DNA of 64,000 nucleotides, from positions 1,736,001 through 1,800,000 of the forward strand of contig OZ245731.1 of the NCBI GenBank assembly GCA_965227155.1, read 5' to 3'. The position numbers and the translations under genes are program-made. Positions 42,885-50,732 of this stretch are shown here, one piece after another; position 1 is the first letter of the stretch; each line of letters begins with the position of its first letter. The DNA comes from UBA6059 sp965227155. GTDB taxonomy: Bacteria > Bacteroidota > Bacteroidia > Cytophagales > Cyclobacteriaceae. Under the pieces are notes generated by a model. The model saw nothing but the letters and a program-made list of their open reading frames with translations, had not been told where the DNA came from and searched no databases.

Positions 42885-43562
42885 CTAATTGTCTATTCTG
42901 AGGACAACTCTGGCACTTTGTAGATTGCCAGCCGGTGAAGACTTGTGGACAATGCCCTTACCTTGCATCGCTTTTTTAGCTTCTCCCTTAAGTATGGCTA
43001 CCTCAAAGGGCGCTGTTTCATTCAGGGTAGCTGAGTCTTTTATGATCTCATGGTTGGGTACCGCTTTTCCCAATAGTTTTCGATTGACCTGGTCATTGGC
43101 TACCCATACTGTGCCAGGACCAAAATAGGTCGTAATCAGTCTCAAATGGTATCGATCTGTGTGAAATCTGCTGCATGCATTTGTCGTGACAATGCGAAAA
43201 TGAATATTGGAAACAGGGTTTTCACAGATTTTTGAAAATGCAATATGCAGCATATTGATATCATTGATCAGCAGGTTAATAGGTTCTCCATATGCATCTT
43301 GGTATTTCTTAAAATACGGCTCAAGCATTCCATTCAAATTTTCCTCTGTTCCTCCTCTTATATGAATTGGAGGGAAACTATCCTTAATGAGCACGTCGCA
43401 GAGATTGGATATCGATTCTATTTTATTTCTTTTCCATAATAGAAGATTGTACTGGTCATCAAAAATGCCTTTTAGTTCTTCTATGGCATCTACCCTCAAT
43501 ACATGCTCCTCATTTTTAGCCCGTGGCATAACAGGCCTGAGTAATTCAAAGAGGCCATTCAT
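42885..43562 (-). CDS. DUF1826 protein of the zinc-starvation operon
   Basis: A 225-aa protein. The conserved block CSRFHTDRYHLRLITTYFGPGTVWV is the DUF1826 signature, with His residues that could bind metal, and GKGIVHKSSPA follows later. DUF1826 genes are repeatedly found beside COG0523 GTPases in zinc-responsive loci. The ATG at 43562 is preferred to a TTG at 43586. It overlaps the end of the GTPase gene by 17 bp, so the pair is translated together. The function is unknown. It is the last gene of the unit that starts at the 45608 operator. Confidence 0.85.
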   Translation of the reverse strand: MNGLFELLRPVMPRAKNEEHVLRVDAIEELKGIFDDQYNLLLWKRNKIESISNLCDVLIKDSFPPIHIRGGTEENLNGMLEPYFKKYQDAYGEPINLLINDINMLHIAFSKICENPVSNIHFRIVTTNACSRFHTDRYHLRLITTYFGPGTVWVANDQVNRKLLGKAVPNHEIIKDSATLNETAPFEVAILKGEAKKAMQGKGIVHKSSPAGNLQSARVVLRIDN

Positions 43563-44775
43563 CGATAAATCTACCACCGTTTTCAAAAGTGATTAACTCT
43601 AGATCATCGATACAACAGGCATCAAGATCGGCCGTGATTTTTTCCCGATCCATATCCTGCCCAATTAGCACAAGCTCTGTTTGACGATCTCCCCATTTTT
43701 TATCCCACTTGGCCATAATCTCATCCTGGTTTTCCATATAGATCGGGCTTTTGGCACGCTGACTAATTGGAAATGATGCCCACCATCGACCATAAATCTC
43801 TGCTTTGAGTGAGCCTCCAGCCTGACTCCACATAATGGCATGGTCTGGACGAGATGCCAACCAAAATAATCCCTTGCTCCTGATAATGCTGTTTGGAAAA
43901 TCATGACTCAGGTAATGCATAAACCGCTTGGGGTGAAATGGCCTGCGATTTCGATACACAAAGGAGCTGATTCCATATTCTTCTGTTTCCGGAGTATGGC
44001 TTACGCCATCTTTGGTGAGTTGTAACTCTTTTAACCAACCCGCAGAATTGGCAGCCTTTTCATAATCAAAGAGTTTGGTGTTCAATATTTCTTTAGGGGA
44101 AATTTTGCCCATGGTCGACTTGATGATCTTAGCCTCAGGATTGAGTTTGCTAATTAACCTTTCAAGGGTTTCTAGCTGGTTGACATCCACAAGATCAGTC
44201 TTGTTCAGGATAATGATATTGGCAAATTCTATCTGGTCAGTAAGCAAATTGACAATAGTTCTTTCATCTGCACTATCATCGAGCAAATCCCTGTCTATCA
44301 GCCTTTCATCCGTGCCGAAATCCTTGAAAAAGTTAAAGGCATCTACTACGGTAACCATGGTATCCAACTCGCTGATTTCAGTGAGGTCAATGAGGTCATC
44401 GCCTGAAGCGAAAGTAAAAGTTTGTGCCACTGGAATAGGCTCTGATATACCAGTGCTTTCGATCAGTAAATAATCAAATTTACCCATGCGCGCCAGTTTT
44501 TGCACTTCCAGCATCAGATCTTCGCGCAAAGTACAGCAAATACAGCCATTACTCATTTCTACAAGTTTTTCCTCTGTCCGCGAAAGTTTAGCGCCATCCT
44601 TGACCAGTTGATGATCAATATTGACCTCACTCATATCGTTGACAATAACGGCCACTTTCAACCCCTCCCGGTTGTTGAGCACATGATTGAGCAGTGTGGT
44701 TTTACCCGCACCCAAAAAGCCACTGAGTACGGTAACCGGTAGTTTTTTCTTCTTAGTAAAGGGGTTTGAAATCAT
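43546..44775 (-). CDS. COG0523 family GTP-binding zinc metallochaperone
   Basis: A 409-aa P-loop GTPase. Walker A GFLGAGKTT is at residues 19-27. The metal-binding CICC (C78-x-C80-C81) lies in SNGCICCTLRED. ESTGISEP and NKTD are further GTPase motifs. The C-terminal CobW_C domain covers about 270-400. Proteins of this group (ZigA, YeiR, ZagA) deliver zinc to essential enzymes when zinc is scarce. It has no His-rich insert; the neighbouring lipoprotein supplies the His-rich stretch in this locus. It overlaps the lipoprotein gene by 4 bp. Confidence 0.93.
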   Translation of the reverse strand: MISNPFTKKKKLPVTVLSGFLGAGKTTLLNHVLNNREGLKVAVIVNDMSEVNIDHQLVKDGAKLSRTEEKLVEMSNGCICCTLREDLMLEVQKLARMGKFDYLLIESTGISEPIPVAQTFTFASGDDLIDLTEISELDTMVTVVDAFNFFKDFGTDERLIDRDLLDDSADERTIVNLLTDQIEFANIIILNKTDLVDVNQLETLERLISKLNPEAKIIKSTMGKISPKEILNTKLFDYEKAANSAGWLKELQLTKDGVSHTPETEEYGISSFVYRNRRPFHPKRFMHYLSHDFPNSIIRSKGLFWLASRPDHAIMWSQAGGSLKAEIYGRWWASFPISQRAKSPIYMENQDEIMAKWDKKWGDRQTELVLIGQDMDREKITADLDACCIDDLELITFENGGRFIDEWPL

Positions 44776-45158
44776 GGCATATTCAAGTTTTGATACTGGT
44801 TTTCAATTTTTTTGATGTTAGCATTGATTTGCTGCTGCACTGCCAGGTGCTGTTCGTCAGTAAGCTGAGGTGGCGGTTCATGATCATGATCGTGACCCTC
44901 GTGATCATGGGGCATGCCCGGTACCTCTACCAGGTTCTCATGCCATTCTTGTAAAGCCTGCTCCAGGTTGCCGAGAGATGTCTCATCAGGATAAACATTT
45001 AGTAATGAGTCAACACTGTCGCTGAGTTTGTTGTATGTTGTAATACTCTCCTTATGCAGCTGCTGCGCCTCTTGCAAGGTTGCCGAAACAGGTTCTTTCT
45101 TATGGCCTGAACAGGCCATAAATACCATTAAAGTGAATAGACTTATAGTTTGCTTCAT
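44772..45158 (-). CDS. Small His-rich lipoprotein, candidate zinc binder
   Basis: A 128-aa lipoprotein (lipid Cys 16 in VFMACSGH). The body is helical (LQEAQQLHKESITTYNKL, ALQEWHENL). A metal-binding stretch MPHDHEGHDHDHEPP lies near residues 81-96. It sits between the MerC-like and COG0523 genes, downstream of a Zur-type operator, so a role as extracytoplasmic zinc buffer or donor is reasonable. I know no named family for it. Confidence 0.8.
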   Translation of the reverse strand: MKQTISLFTLMVFMACSGHKKEPVSATLQEAQQLHKESITTYNKLSDSVDSLLNVYPDETSLGNLEQALQEWHENLVEVPGMPHDHEGHDHDHEPPPQLTDEQHLAVQQQINANIKKIENQYQNLNMP

Positions 45159-45169
45159 TTTGCTAAGGT

Positions 45170-45586
45170 TTATTCATCCAACACACATCTTTGATGCTTT
45201 TTCATGGCTCGCCAATTCCAGTAATGGGCAAATGCTACAGCCAATGCACCGCTTACTGTACCGATGATTTCCCAATGCTCAGATTCCACCAACCTGCCCT
45301 TAGCTATCAATAAAAAGCCGACTGCCATGATAAGCAGTGGCGTAGTAGAGTGGTGGTGATTTCGATAGGCAGGAAGCATCGAGCTTATGGCAACCACGCC
45401 GCTGATCAATAATGCTATGGGCTCAATGTACGGGTGGGTGAGCATGGTAAAAACACCAAGGGAACCGAAGGTTAATAGCAGCGGTATGGCTGCACAGTGA
45501 ATGGCACATGCCGTAGATGCGGCCATGCCTATATAATCCAGGTTTAGTTTCAAGTTTGTATTTATTTTCATCAGAATTGTTATCAT
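45170..45586 (-). CDS. MerC-domain membrane protein
   Basis: A 138-aa protein (133 aa if the ATG at 45571 is used) with four helices. The motif ACAIHCAAIPLLL in helix 1 is the metal-binding Cys pair of MerC-type proteins. A loop RNHHHSTT adds further His residues. MerC imports mercury in resistance operons; chromosomal relatives in Bacteroidota occur with Fur-family genes and probably move other metals. It is the first gene of a four-gene unit whose operator lies at 45608-45622. Zinc as the substrate is inference. Confidence 0.85.
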   Translation of the reverse strand: MITILMKINTNLKLNLDYIGMAASTACAIHCAAIPLLLTFGSLGVFTMLTHPYIEPIALLISGVVAISSMLPAYRNHHHSTTPLLIMAVGFLLIAKGRLVESEHWEIIGTVSGALAVAFAHYWNWRAMKKHQRCVLDE

Positions 45587-45607
45587 AAATCGGGATTAGA
45601 TTGATTA

Positions 45608-45622
45608 TGCAACTTTGTTGCA
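45608..45622. promoter_or_regulatory. Zur-like operator 1
   Basis: TGCAACTTTGTTGCA, a perfect palindrome TGCAAC-N3-GTTGCA, 21 bp upstream of the MerC-like start. It shares its form with three other sites in the cluster. On the minus strand its edge reads TTTGCAA and could overlap a -33 TTTG element. Confidence 0.78.
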
Positions 45623-45668
45623 AATAGATTTTAAACATATCATTCCCATTTCCATTTACAGAGCATTA

Positions 45669-46112
45669 TTAAAAATCGTATTTAGGTATCAGCTTTGCCT
45701 TGTCAAGAATAAAATTGAGCTGCGTTTCATCGTCGGGGTTGAGCCTAAGTACACCGCTTACCTGCATGATCTCGTCTGTTTCGAAAGTATGCTTTTCTTC
45801 AAAATTGATTTGCATGACTGATTCCGGCCCTGCCCCGCCACAGAAAAAACATGCCGCCAGGGGAAGCTTGGAAAGAATGACACTTTTCCTGCCAACATCA
45901 TAGGGTAAATAATAGCCCTCCACTTCTACAATGGTGCCTTCCATATCCTTTAACCAGCCTTCAAATACAGGATAATAATAATGATAGCCATCATCAGGAT
46001 TTTCTTTACTGACAAAGCGGACTTTTTCCAGCTTTTCCCAAAATTCAAATTGCGCCTGACTTCTATCGGCGCTGACTAAGAGGAAGATCATGGCAAGCAG
46101 AAATAGTCTCAT
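45669..46112 (-). CDS. Exported protein with CFFCG motif, DUF3299-like
   Basis: A 147-aa protein with a signal peptide (LFLLAMIFLLVSADRSQAQ). The mature part reads as an OB-like fold (MEGTIVEVEGYYLPYD), with ACFFCGGAGPESVMQI holding two Cys that may bind metal. I believe it belongs with DUF3299-type proteins, which also occur with Zur-controlled transporters in proteobacteria; the assignment is from memory. The start overlaps the permease stop (ATGA). It is the last gene of the ABC unit and may be its periplasmic partner. Confidence 0.68.
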   Translation of the reverse strand: MRLFLLAMIFLLVSADRSQAQFEFWEKLEKVRFVSKENPDDGYHYYYPVFEGWLKDMEGTIVEVEGYYLPYDVGRKSVILSKLPLAACFFCGGAGPESVMQINFEEKHTFETDEIMQVSGVLRLNPDDETQLNFILDKAKLIPKYDF

Positions 46113-47551
46113 GAAGTTTGAATCATTTTATCTGAAGCTATTTTATGATATGCTACATAGGCAAGCCCATAAATAAGCAGCCCATAGAGCAGTAAGAAAA
46201 GGTTGTTCAGAAGCAGCGGGTTTTTGACATGGGTTGCTGCATAGCTAAACTCAGGCAGGGAATTAACGGCCTTTGCATCCATAATTTCTCCCTTAAACAA
46301 TGGCGGCTGTAACGCTGCTTTCCAACTGTCAGCAAAGGCTTTTACCTCTAATCTGTAAGATTCGAAGTGGGCAGCAGAATTGCCGGCCAGGTGGTTCATG
46401 CTATGCTGCATCAGCATGGCTGGTGATAAGTAAGTAAAAATGGCAGCAGCCTTTTGCTGGTTTTCCAACTGTATTTCAAACTCATCCACTACAGGCTTTA
46501 CTGCCTCCCGCACTTTATCCTGAGAAGCTATATATTTCAGCCAGTATTGATAGGGGTTATCTGATTGTTCACCTGACTGGGCAAGCTCAGGATGATCCCT
46601 CAAATAGTCATTCAGTATGCTGTCGGCTTTTTTGTCTGCTTCGGCTTTTTGGGCCCTCATTTCATTGATCATTACCACCCTCGATGGCAATGGATAAAGT
46701 ACAGAAATGGATTGGTTGAGCACTGTGGGTACCAGCAGAACAAGTATTACCCACAGCATAACGAGATTAACCGCATTTGTACCAGAAGACCTGCCATATA
46801 AGTTGATCCATAAAGCCATCAAAAACCAAAAGGCCAGGTAAAGTAGTACCGGTATGGCCAGCAAGCTGATTACTGAAAAGGCATCTTCCAACGAAGAGGC
46901 TACCCAGGTAATTGCAATCAACATTGCTACAAGTATCCAACCGCCGATCAAGACAAAGCGAAGGCCCATTTTCAGCCCCAACCATTTAAGCAGGCTTACC
47001 GGCTGACTGGCTATAAGCAAAAGTCTGCCAGATTCCTTTTCCCTGGATAATAGGTTATAGCTGAAACCTATCACAATCAGGGGCAACAGGTAAATGATAA
47101 CAAAAGAAAGATCAAAGTGTCCAAACAGCAGCTGCACAGGATTAGACAATTCAGAAAAATCCAATGCATAAGACTCATCGGTAAAAGTTGGTTTTACCAT
47201 ATGGCTATATAGGTCACTTTGACCTACTGCCAGAAATGCAAAATCAGAAGGTTGTTTGGCTGCAAGCTTTGGGTAACGGTTGCCGACCACCGCCGGGCTT
47301 TGAGGATTCCTCCACACCGAGGGTTTTTCCATTAGCCCACGGCTGATAGAATCTAGTTCTCCCAGCATAGTCTGCTGCTTTTCATCCATGATGGTTTGCT
47401 CCTCCTCAATTTCCCGTGCAATTTGATCACTGGCATTCATGCCATTTTGAAGAGCGAAAATCAGGATTACGAGGATGGTAGCTGCCAAAAAAATCATCCA
47501 TCGGTCACGGACCAATTCCTTTAATTCGAAAAGTATTACATTCCGTTTCAT
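46109..47551 (-). CDS. ABC-2 type permease, DUF3526-like (second)
   Basis: A 480-aa membrane protein. An N-terminal helix (residues about 17-35) is followed by a large extracytoplasmic loop of roughly 110 residues. Further helices start near residue 150 (LSFVIIYLLPLIVIGFSYNLLSREKESGR). A second loop of about 130 residues precedes the last helix. The SREKESGRLLLIASQPVS region is typical of ABC-2 permeases. It pairs with the permease at 47548 and the ATPase at 48963 to form an exporter-type ABC transporter. What it moves is unknown; zinc-dependent control suggests a metal-related cargo. Confidence 0.85.
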   Translation of the reverse strand: MKRNVILFELKELVRDRWMIFLAATILVILIFALQNGMNASDQIAREIEEEQTIMDEKQQTMLGELDSISRGLMEKPSVWRNPQSPAVVGNRYPKLAAKQPSDFAFLAVGQSDLYSHMVKPTFTDESYALDFSELSNPVQLLFGHFDLSFVIIYLLPLIVIGFSYNLLSREKESGRLLLIASQPVSLLKWLGLKMGLRFVLIGGWILVAMLIAITWVASSLEDAFSVISLLAIPVLLYLAFWFLMALWINLYGRSSGTNAVNLVMLWVILVLLVPTVLNQSISVLYPLPSRVVMINEMRAQKAEADKKADSILNDYLRDHPELAQSGEQSDNPYQYWLKYIASQDKVREAVKPVVDEFEIQLENQQKAAAIFTYLSPAMLMQHSMNHLAGNSAAHFESYRLEVKAFADSWKAALQPPLFKGEIMDAKAVNSLPEFSYAATHVKNPLLLNNLFLLLYGLLIYGLAYVAYHKIASDKMIQTS

Positions 47552-48963
47552 GCCAATTGTATTTTTTTGCTATTACGGAGCATCCCCATGTAACTGACCA
47601 TAAACCAGGCTAAAAGCAGTATAATATTGATAGATTGGTCAGCGACTATGCTACTCATTGTCGGTGGCTCGTAATTAAACCTGGGCATATCTTTCCACAG
47701 GTCAGGGTCTGCCTTATATGCCCAATCACCATATTGCGTATTTTCTGCAAAATGATCATTCAGGGATTTCATCAGGGATATTCTGTATTGCTCGGCAGCA
47801 TCGTTGAAATGCCAGTGCTCCTGGTAGTCGGTACGGCACAACGCCATCGAAAGAAACCTTACGGGTAGAAAAGGCGACAAGAATGCTGTAGCCTGATATA
47901 CTTTAGATTGATTTTGGTACTGCTCTTTGAGCAATTCATAATGCTTAAAATAGATCTCCGCTTCATGCTCCTCGCCCTTCTGCATCAGGTATCCATCGAA
48001 GTTAAATGGCAGATCCTCCACTTTTTCCACCTTGTAGGCGGCCAGTGTTTCCGCCTCCAATTTTTTAGCCTCTTCACTCCAGGGGTCATGTCCGTTTAAG
48101 CCTTTTGATTTATCTACAGCCACAGCCCTGTTAAATTCCTGCTGGGTAGCATATGGGTAGAGACTATCAGCCAGATTGGTAGAAAACTTAGGTAGCGCCA
48201 GACTGGATATGATCCAGAAGCAAAGCAAAGCCAAAAATGCCCAGTGTGAGTTTTTGGCAATGCTGGATATCCATAGTGTTATATTGGCATAAATACCGTA
48301 ATACAACACCAGCACCAAAAAAAGGATGAGTAAGGCCTGTGGTTCAAACACGCCATAGTCCGGTAATAAGCTGATCAAGATACCGGCAATGAGCAAAATG
48401 CCAAATGTAATCATTACGACAGGTATCATTAGCGCTATCCACTTGCCATGGATAAAATCAAGCTGGTTAATGCCCAGACTATGGATCAGCCTGTAGGTAC
48501 CGGTTTCTTTTTCAAATGATACGATGTTGAAACCTACGATAATGATCAGTAATGGAATGATAAAAAGCAAAATGAAATCCGGGGTGAGTTCTCCAAACCG
48601 TGATAGGCCGGTTTGATCTTGTGCTGTCATGTAGCTGCTTTCGTGCCGTTTGTGGGCTTCCAGGAAAATCGCCACGCCAGTATATTTATCAACACCAGGG
48701 TCAATGAGCGATAGCGGATATTTGGGCTTAAATGCATAGGTGCCATAATGTGCCGCAGAATGCGGATTTTTAGCATCCTGGTTTTCCCACACTTCCCGCT
48801 CTTTTTCACTGGCCTGTGCATGCTGGCTACTTACATACTGATAATATCGGGCAGAGGCAAGCGTAGCTAAAACCAGCATCGCCAACACCACGATGGTGGT
48901 GATGCGAAACCTGCCCTCTCTCCACATAGACTTCAATTCTTTTAAGGCAATAAGCTTTTTCAT
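47548..48963 (-). CDS. ABC-2 type permease, DUF3526-like (first)
   Basis: A 471-aa membrane protein with the DUF3526 look: an N-terminal helix, then a loop with DAKNPHSAAHYGTYAFKP and LEAHKRHES, helices from about residue 140 (SFEKETGTYRL after helix 2), and a His-containing second loop (EHWHFNDAAEQ). The loops are unusually long for an ABC-2 permease and rich in His. Start and stop overlap both neighbours (TGATG and ATGA), so ATPase, two permeases and the exported protein are made together. The arrangement recalls NosY-type systems with a different cargo. Confidence 0.87.
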   Translation of the reverse strand: MKKLIALKELKSMWREGRFRITTIVVLAMLVLATLASARYYQYVSSQHAQASEKEREVWENQDAKNPHSAAHYGTYAFKPKYPLSLIDPGVDKYTGVAIFLEAHKRHESSYMTAQDQTGLSRFGELTPDFILLFIIPLLIIIVGFNIVSFEKETGTYRLIHSLGINQLDFIHGKWIALMIPVVMITFGILLIAGILISLLPDYGVFEPQALLILFLVLVLYYGIYANITLWISSIAKNSHWAFLALLCFWIISSLALPKFSTNLADSLYPYATQQEFNRAVAVDKSKGLNGHDPWSEEAKKLEAETLAAYKVEKVEDLPFNFDGYLMQKGEEHEAEIYFKHYELLKEQYQNQSKVYQATAFLSPFLPVRFLSMALCRTDYQEHWHFNDAAEQYRISLMKSLNDHFAENTQYGDWAYKADPDLWKDMPRFNYEPPTMSSIVADQSINIILLLAWFMVSYMGMLRNSKKIQLA

Positions 48964-49661
48964 CAGTTCATATGTTTGAGGTATAGTTTTTCTAAATCGG
49001 TATGGTTGATCTCACCTGAGGATAAGGTTTCACGCAGCTGTCCATCTCGCATGATGCCTATATGTGTACCCGATTCCTTAGCCCTGAATAAATCATGTGT
49101 TGCCATCAGAATAGCCATGCCCTCTGATTTCATTTCCTGCAGTAAGTTGGCAAACTCATTGCTCGCCTTTGGGTCGAGACCAGACGTAGGCTCGTCCAGT
49201 AGCAAGACCTTGGCTTTTTTAGCCAGCGCTATCGCAATACCCACTTTTTGTCTCATCCCCTTCGAGTACTTGCCCACATATTGGTGGAAAGCAGCAGACT
49301 GTAACCCAGCCCGTGTAAGAAAACTTTCCAAAGCTGCAGTTTCATAATCCTTACCTGAAAGGCCTGAAAAAAACTTCAAGTTTTCAATACCTGTTAGGTT
49401 TGGATACAGCATTAGGTTTTCTGGAATGTAGGCTGTGACCGATCGTGCATAATGCTTATTGCTTTTCACAGGTTGCCCGTCAATATTGGCCTCCCCTTCT
49501 GTGGGATCTATGAATCCCAGAAACAAATTGATCGTGGTGGTTTTACCTGCTCCATTTGATCCGAGCAAGCAAAATATTTCACCTTCCTTTACTTCCAGAT
49601 TTAATTGATCTAAAGCCTTATGCTGATCATATACTTTAGTGAGTTGATTTGCTTTAAGCAT
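48963..49661 (-). CDS. ABC transporter ATP-binding protein
   Basis: A 232-aa ATPase. Walker A GSNGAGKTT is at 34-42, the signature YSKGMRQ near 134 and Walker B VLLLDEP near 157, with the switch His in MATHD. It is of the CcmA/NosF type that drives ABC-2 permeases. It is the first gene of the unit behind Zur-like operator 2 (46 bp upstream). It powers the two DUF3526 permeases that follow. Confidence 0.93.
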   Translation of the reverse strand: MLKANQLTKVYDQHKALDQLNLEVKEGEIFCLLGSNGAGKTTTINLFLGFIDPTEGEANIDGQPVKSNKHYARSVTAYIPENLMLYPNLTGIENLKFFSGLSGKDYETAALESFLTRAGLQSAAFHQYVGKYSKGMRQKVGIAIALAKKAKVLLLDEPTSGLDPKASNEFANLLQEMKSEGMAILMATHDLFRAKESGTHIGIMRDGQLRETLSSGEINHTDLEKLYLKHMN

Positions 49662-49706
49662 AGCTATTTAAAAAATTATGCAAATTGATTTCTAAATTAA
49701 CTATAA

Positions 49707-49721
49707 TGCAACGATGTTGCA
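49707..49721. promoter_or_regulatory. Zur-like operator 2
   Basis: TGCAACGATGTTGCA, perfect arms TGCAAC/GTTGCA, 45 bp upstream of the ABC ATPase start. On the minus strand a TTTG at its edge is followed 19 bp later by TAATTTAG, so the site may lie between -33 and -7. Confidence 0.78.
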
Positions 49722-49736
49722 AATATTTGAGAGCTA

Positions 49737-49768
49737 CAAAAAAACCCACCGCATGCGCCGTGGGCTTT
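49737..49768 (-). terminator. Rho-independent terminator of the DUF4625 gene
   Basis: CCCACCGCATGC pairs with GCGCCGTGGG (one mismatch); on the minus strand the stem is followed by seven T. It lies 70 bp after the DUF4625 stop and separates it from the ABC unit. Confidence 0.85.
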
Positions 49769-49838
49769 CTAAACCTACCTAAATTGAAGTTTATTGTATT
49801 TCTATAATCCTACTCATCATATTGCTGAGCCGAACATT

Positions 49839-50687
49839 TTAGTCAAAATGTATTTCAATAGCACTTCTTGCTATGTTGCCAGCTTCGTCTTCTACTTTTA
49901 CGATGAGATATAGATGCTCTCCTTCTTCAAGTTGATCAACTTCAGCCTGAGATACTACGATATTGGCATCTGCCAATAGATCCTGAATCATTACTGAGGT
50001 AGCGCCTTCTACTTCAAACTCAGCTTCAAAAACATAATCTTCAGCTAGAAACCTGCCACCATGGTCATGATCATGGTCGTGATCGCCGCCTTCTTCCATA
50101 TGTCCTACTTTGATCTCTACATGATCCAAGCCACCAACTTCATCTTCGATTTCACCATAAAAGCGCAATGCTTCACCAATAGTACCTTCCACTTCAGCAA
50201 TTTCAGCGCCTGTTGAATCGTGAAAATGAATATGGGCCATCTCTTCGTTGGTAATCCATATTTCAAGTTCTACAGAAGAGCCATCTGCAAAAGTGGTTGA
50301 ATTACCAGCTGCGTCTATCGCTTCTACTATAAAATGGTAAGGCCCGGCAGTAGCATCTCCGGGGATAGGGAAATCTTCATGCACATCATCGGCTCTGCCA
50401 GACAGAGGAAAACTCTGATCAAAATCAAATGCAGTAACTGCTAATCTACCATGAGAGTGACCATCAAAATTATCGTGAACTGTTACATTGTAAGTAGCTA
50501 AAGCCACATCATCTTCAAACAGTGCTTCAAAATGTAACTCTCCACCCGCACTAAACGACTCTCCATAATGAGGCTCTTCCATTGTAATGGTAGGGGGCGT
50601 TACATCTACTGTTTCATCATCGTCATCACCACATGATACCATCACTAATGATGCAAACATCAATAAGCTAAATACTGTATACTTCAT
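49839..50687 (-). CDS. DUF4625 lipoprotein with His-rich loop
   Basis: A 282-aa lipoprotein (lipid Cys 19 in MVSCGDDDDE). It holds two related beta-sandwich units: the first includes VHDNFDGHSHGRL and the second EIKVGHMEEGGDHDHDHDHG, with many acidic and His residues. I recognise DUF4625, a Bacteroidota lipoprotein family. It is a single-gene unit bounded by Zur-like operator 3 and a terminator. It would be made under zinc limitation and could capture zinc at the surface for the receptor encoded upstream. Confidence 0.82.
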   Translation of the reverse strand: MKYTVFSLLMFASLVMVSCGDDDDETVDVTPPTITMEEPHYGESFSAGGELHFEALFEDDVALATYNVTVHDNFDGHSHGRLAVTAFDFDQSFPLSGRADDVHEDFPIPGDATAGPYHFIVEAIDAAGNSTTFADGSSVELEIWITNEEMAHIHFHDSTGAEIAEVEGTIGEALRFYGEIEDEVGGLDHVEIKVGHMEEGGDHDHDHDHGGRFLAEDYVFEAEFEVEGATSVMIQDLLADANIVVSQAEVDQLEEGEHLYLIVKVEDEAGNIARSAIEIHFD

Positions 50688-50705
50688 ATTGTTATAATTT
50701 TTAAT

Positions 50706-50720
50706 TGCAACTTTATTGCA
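50706..50720. promoter_or_regulatory. Zur-like operator 3
   Basis: TGCAACTTTATTGCA differs from operator 1 at a single base. It is 18 bp upstream of the DUF4625 start and 13 bp inside the gap after the receptor stop. Confidence 0.72.
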
Positions 50721-50732
50721 AAAGAAAGCTAA

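Noticed and set aside
46109..49661. NosFY copper-maturation transporter
   Set aside because: Architecture is similar, but no nosZ, nosD or nosL-like gene is nearby and the operator and neighbours point to zinc.
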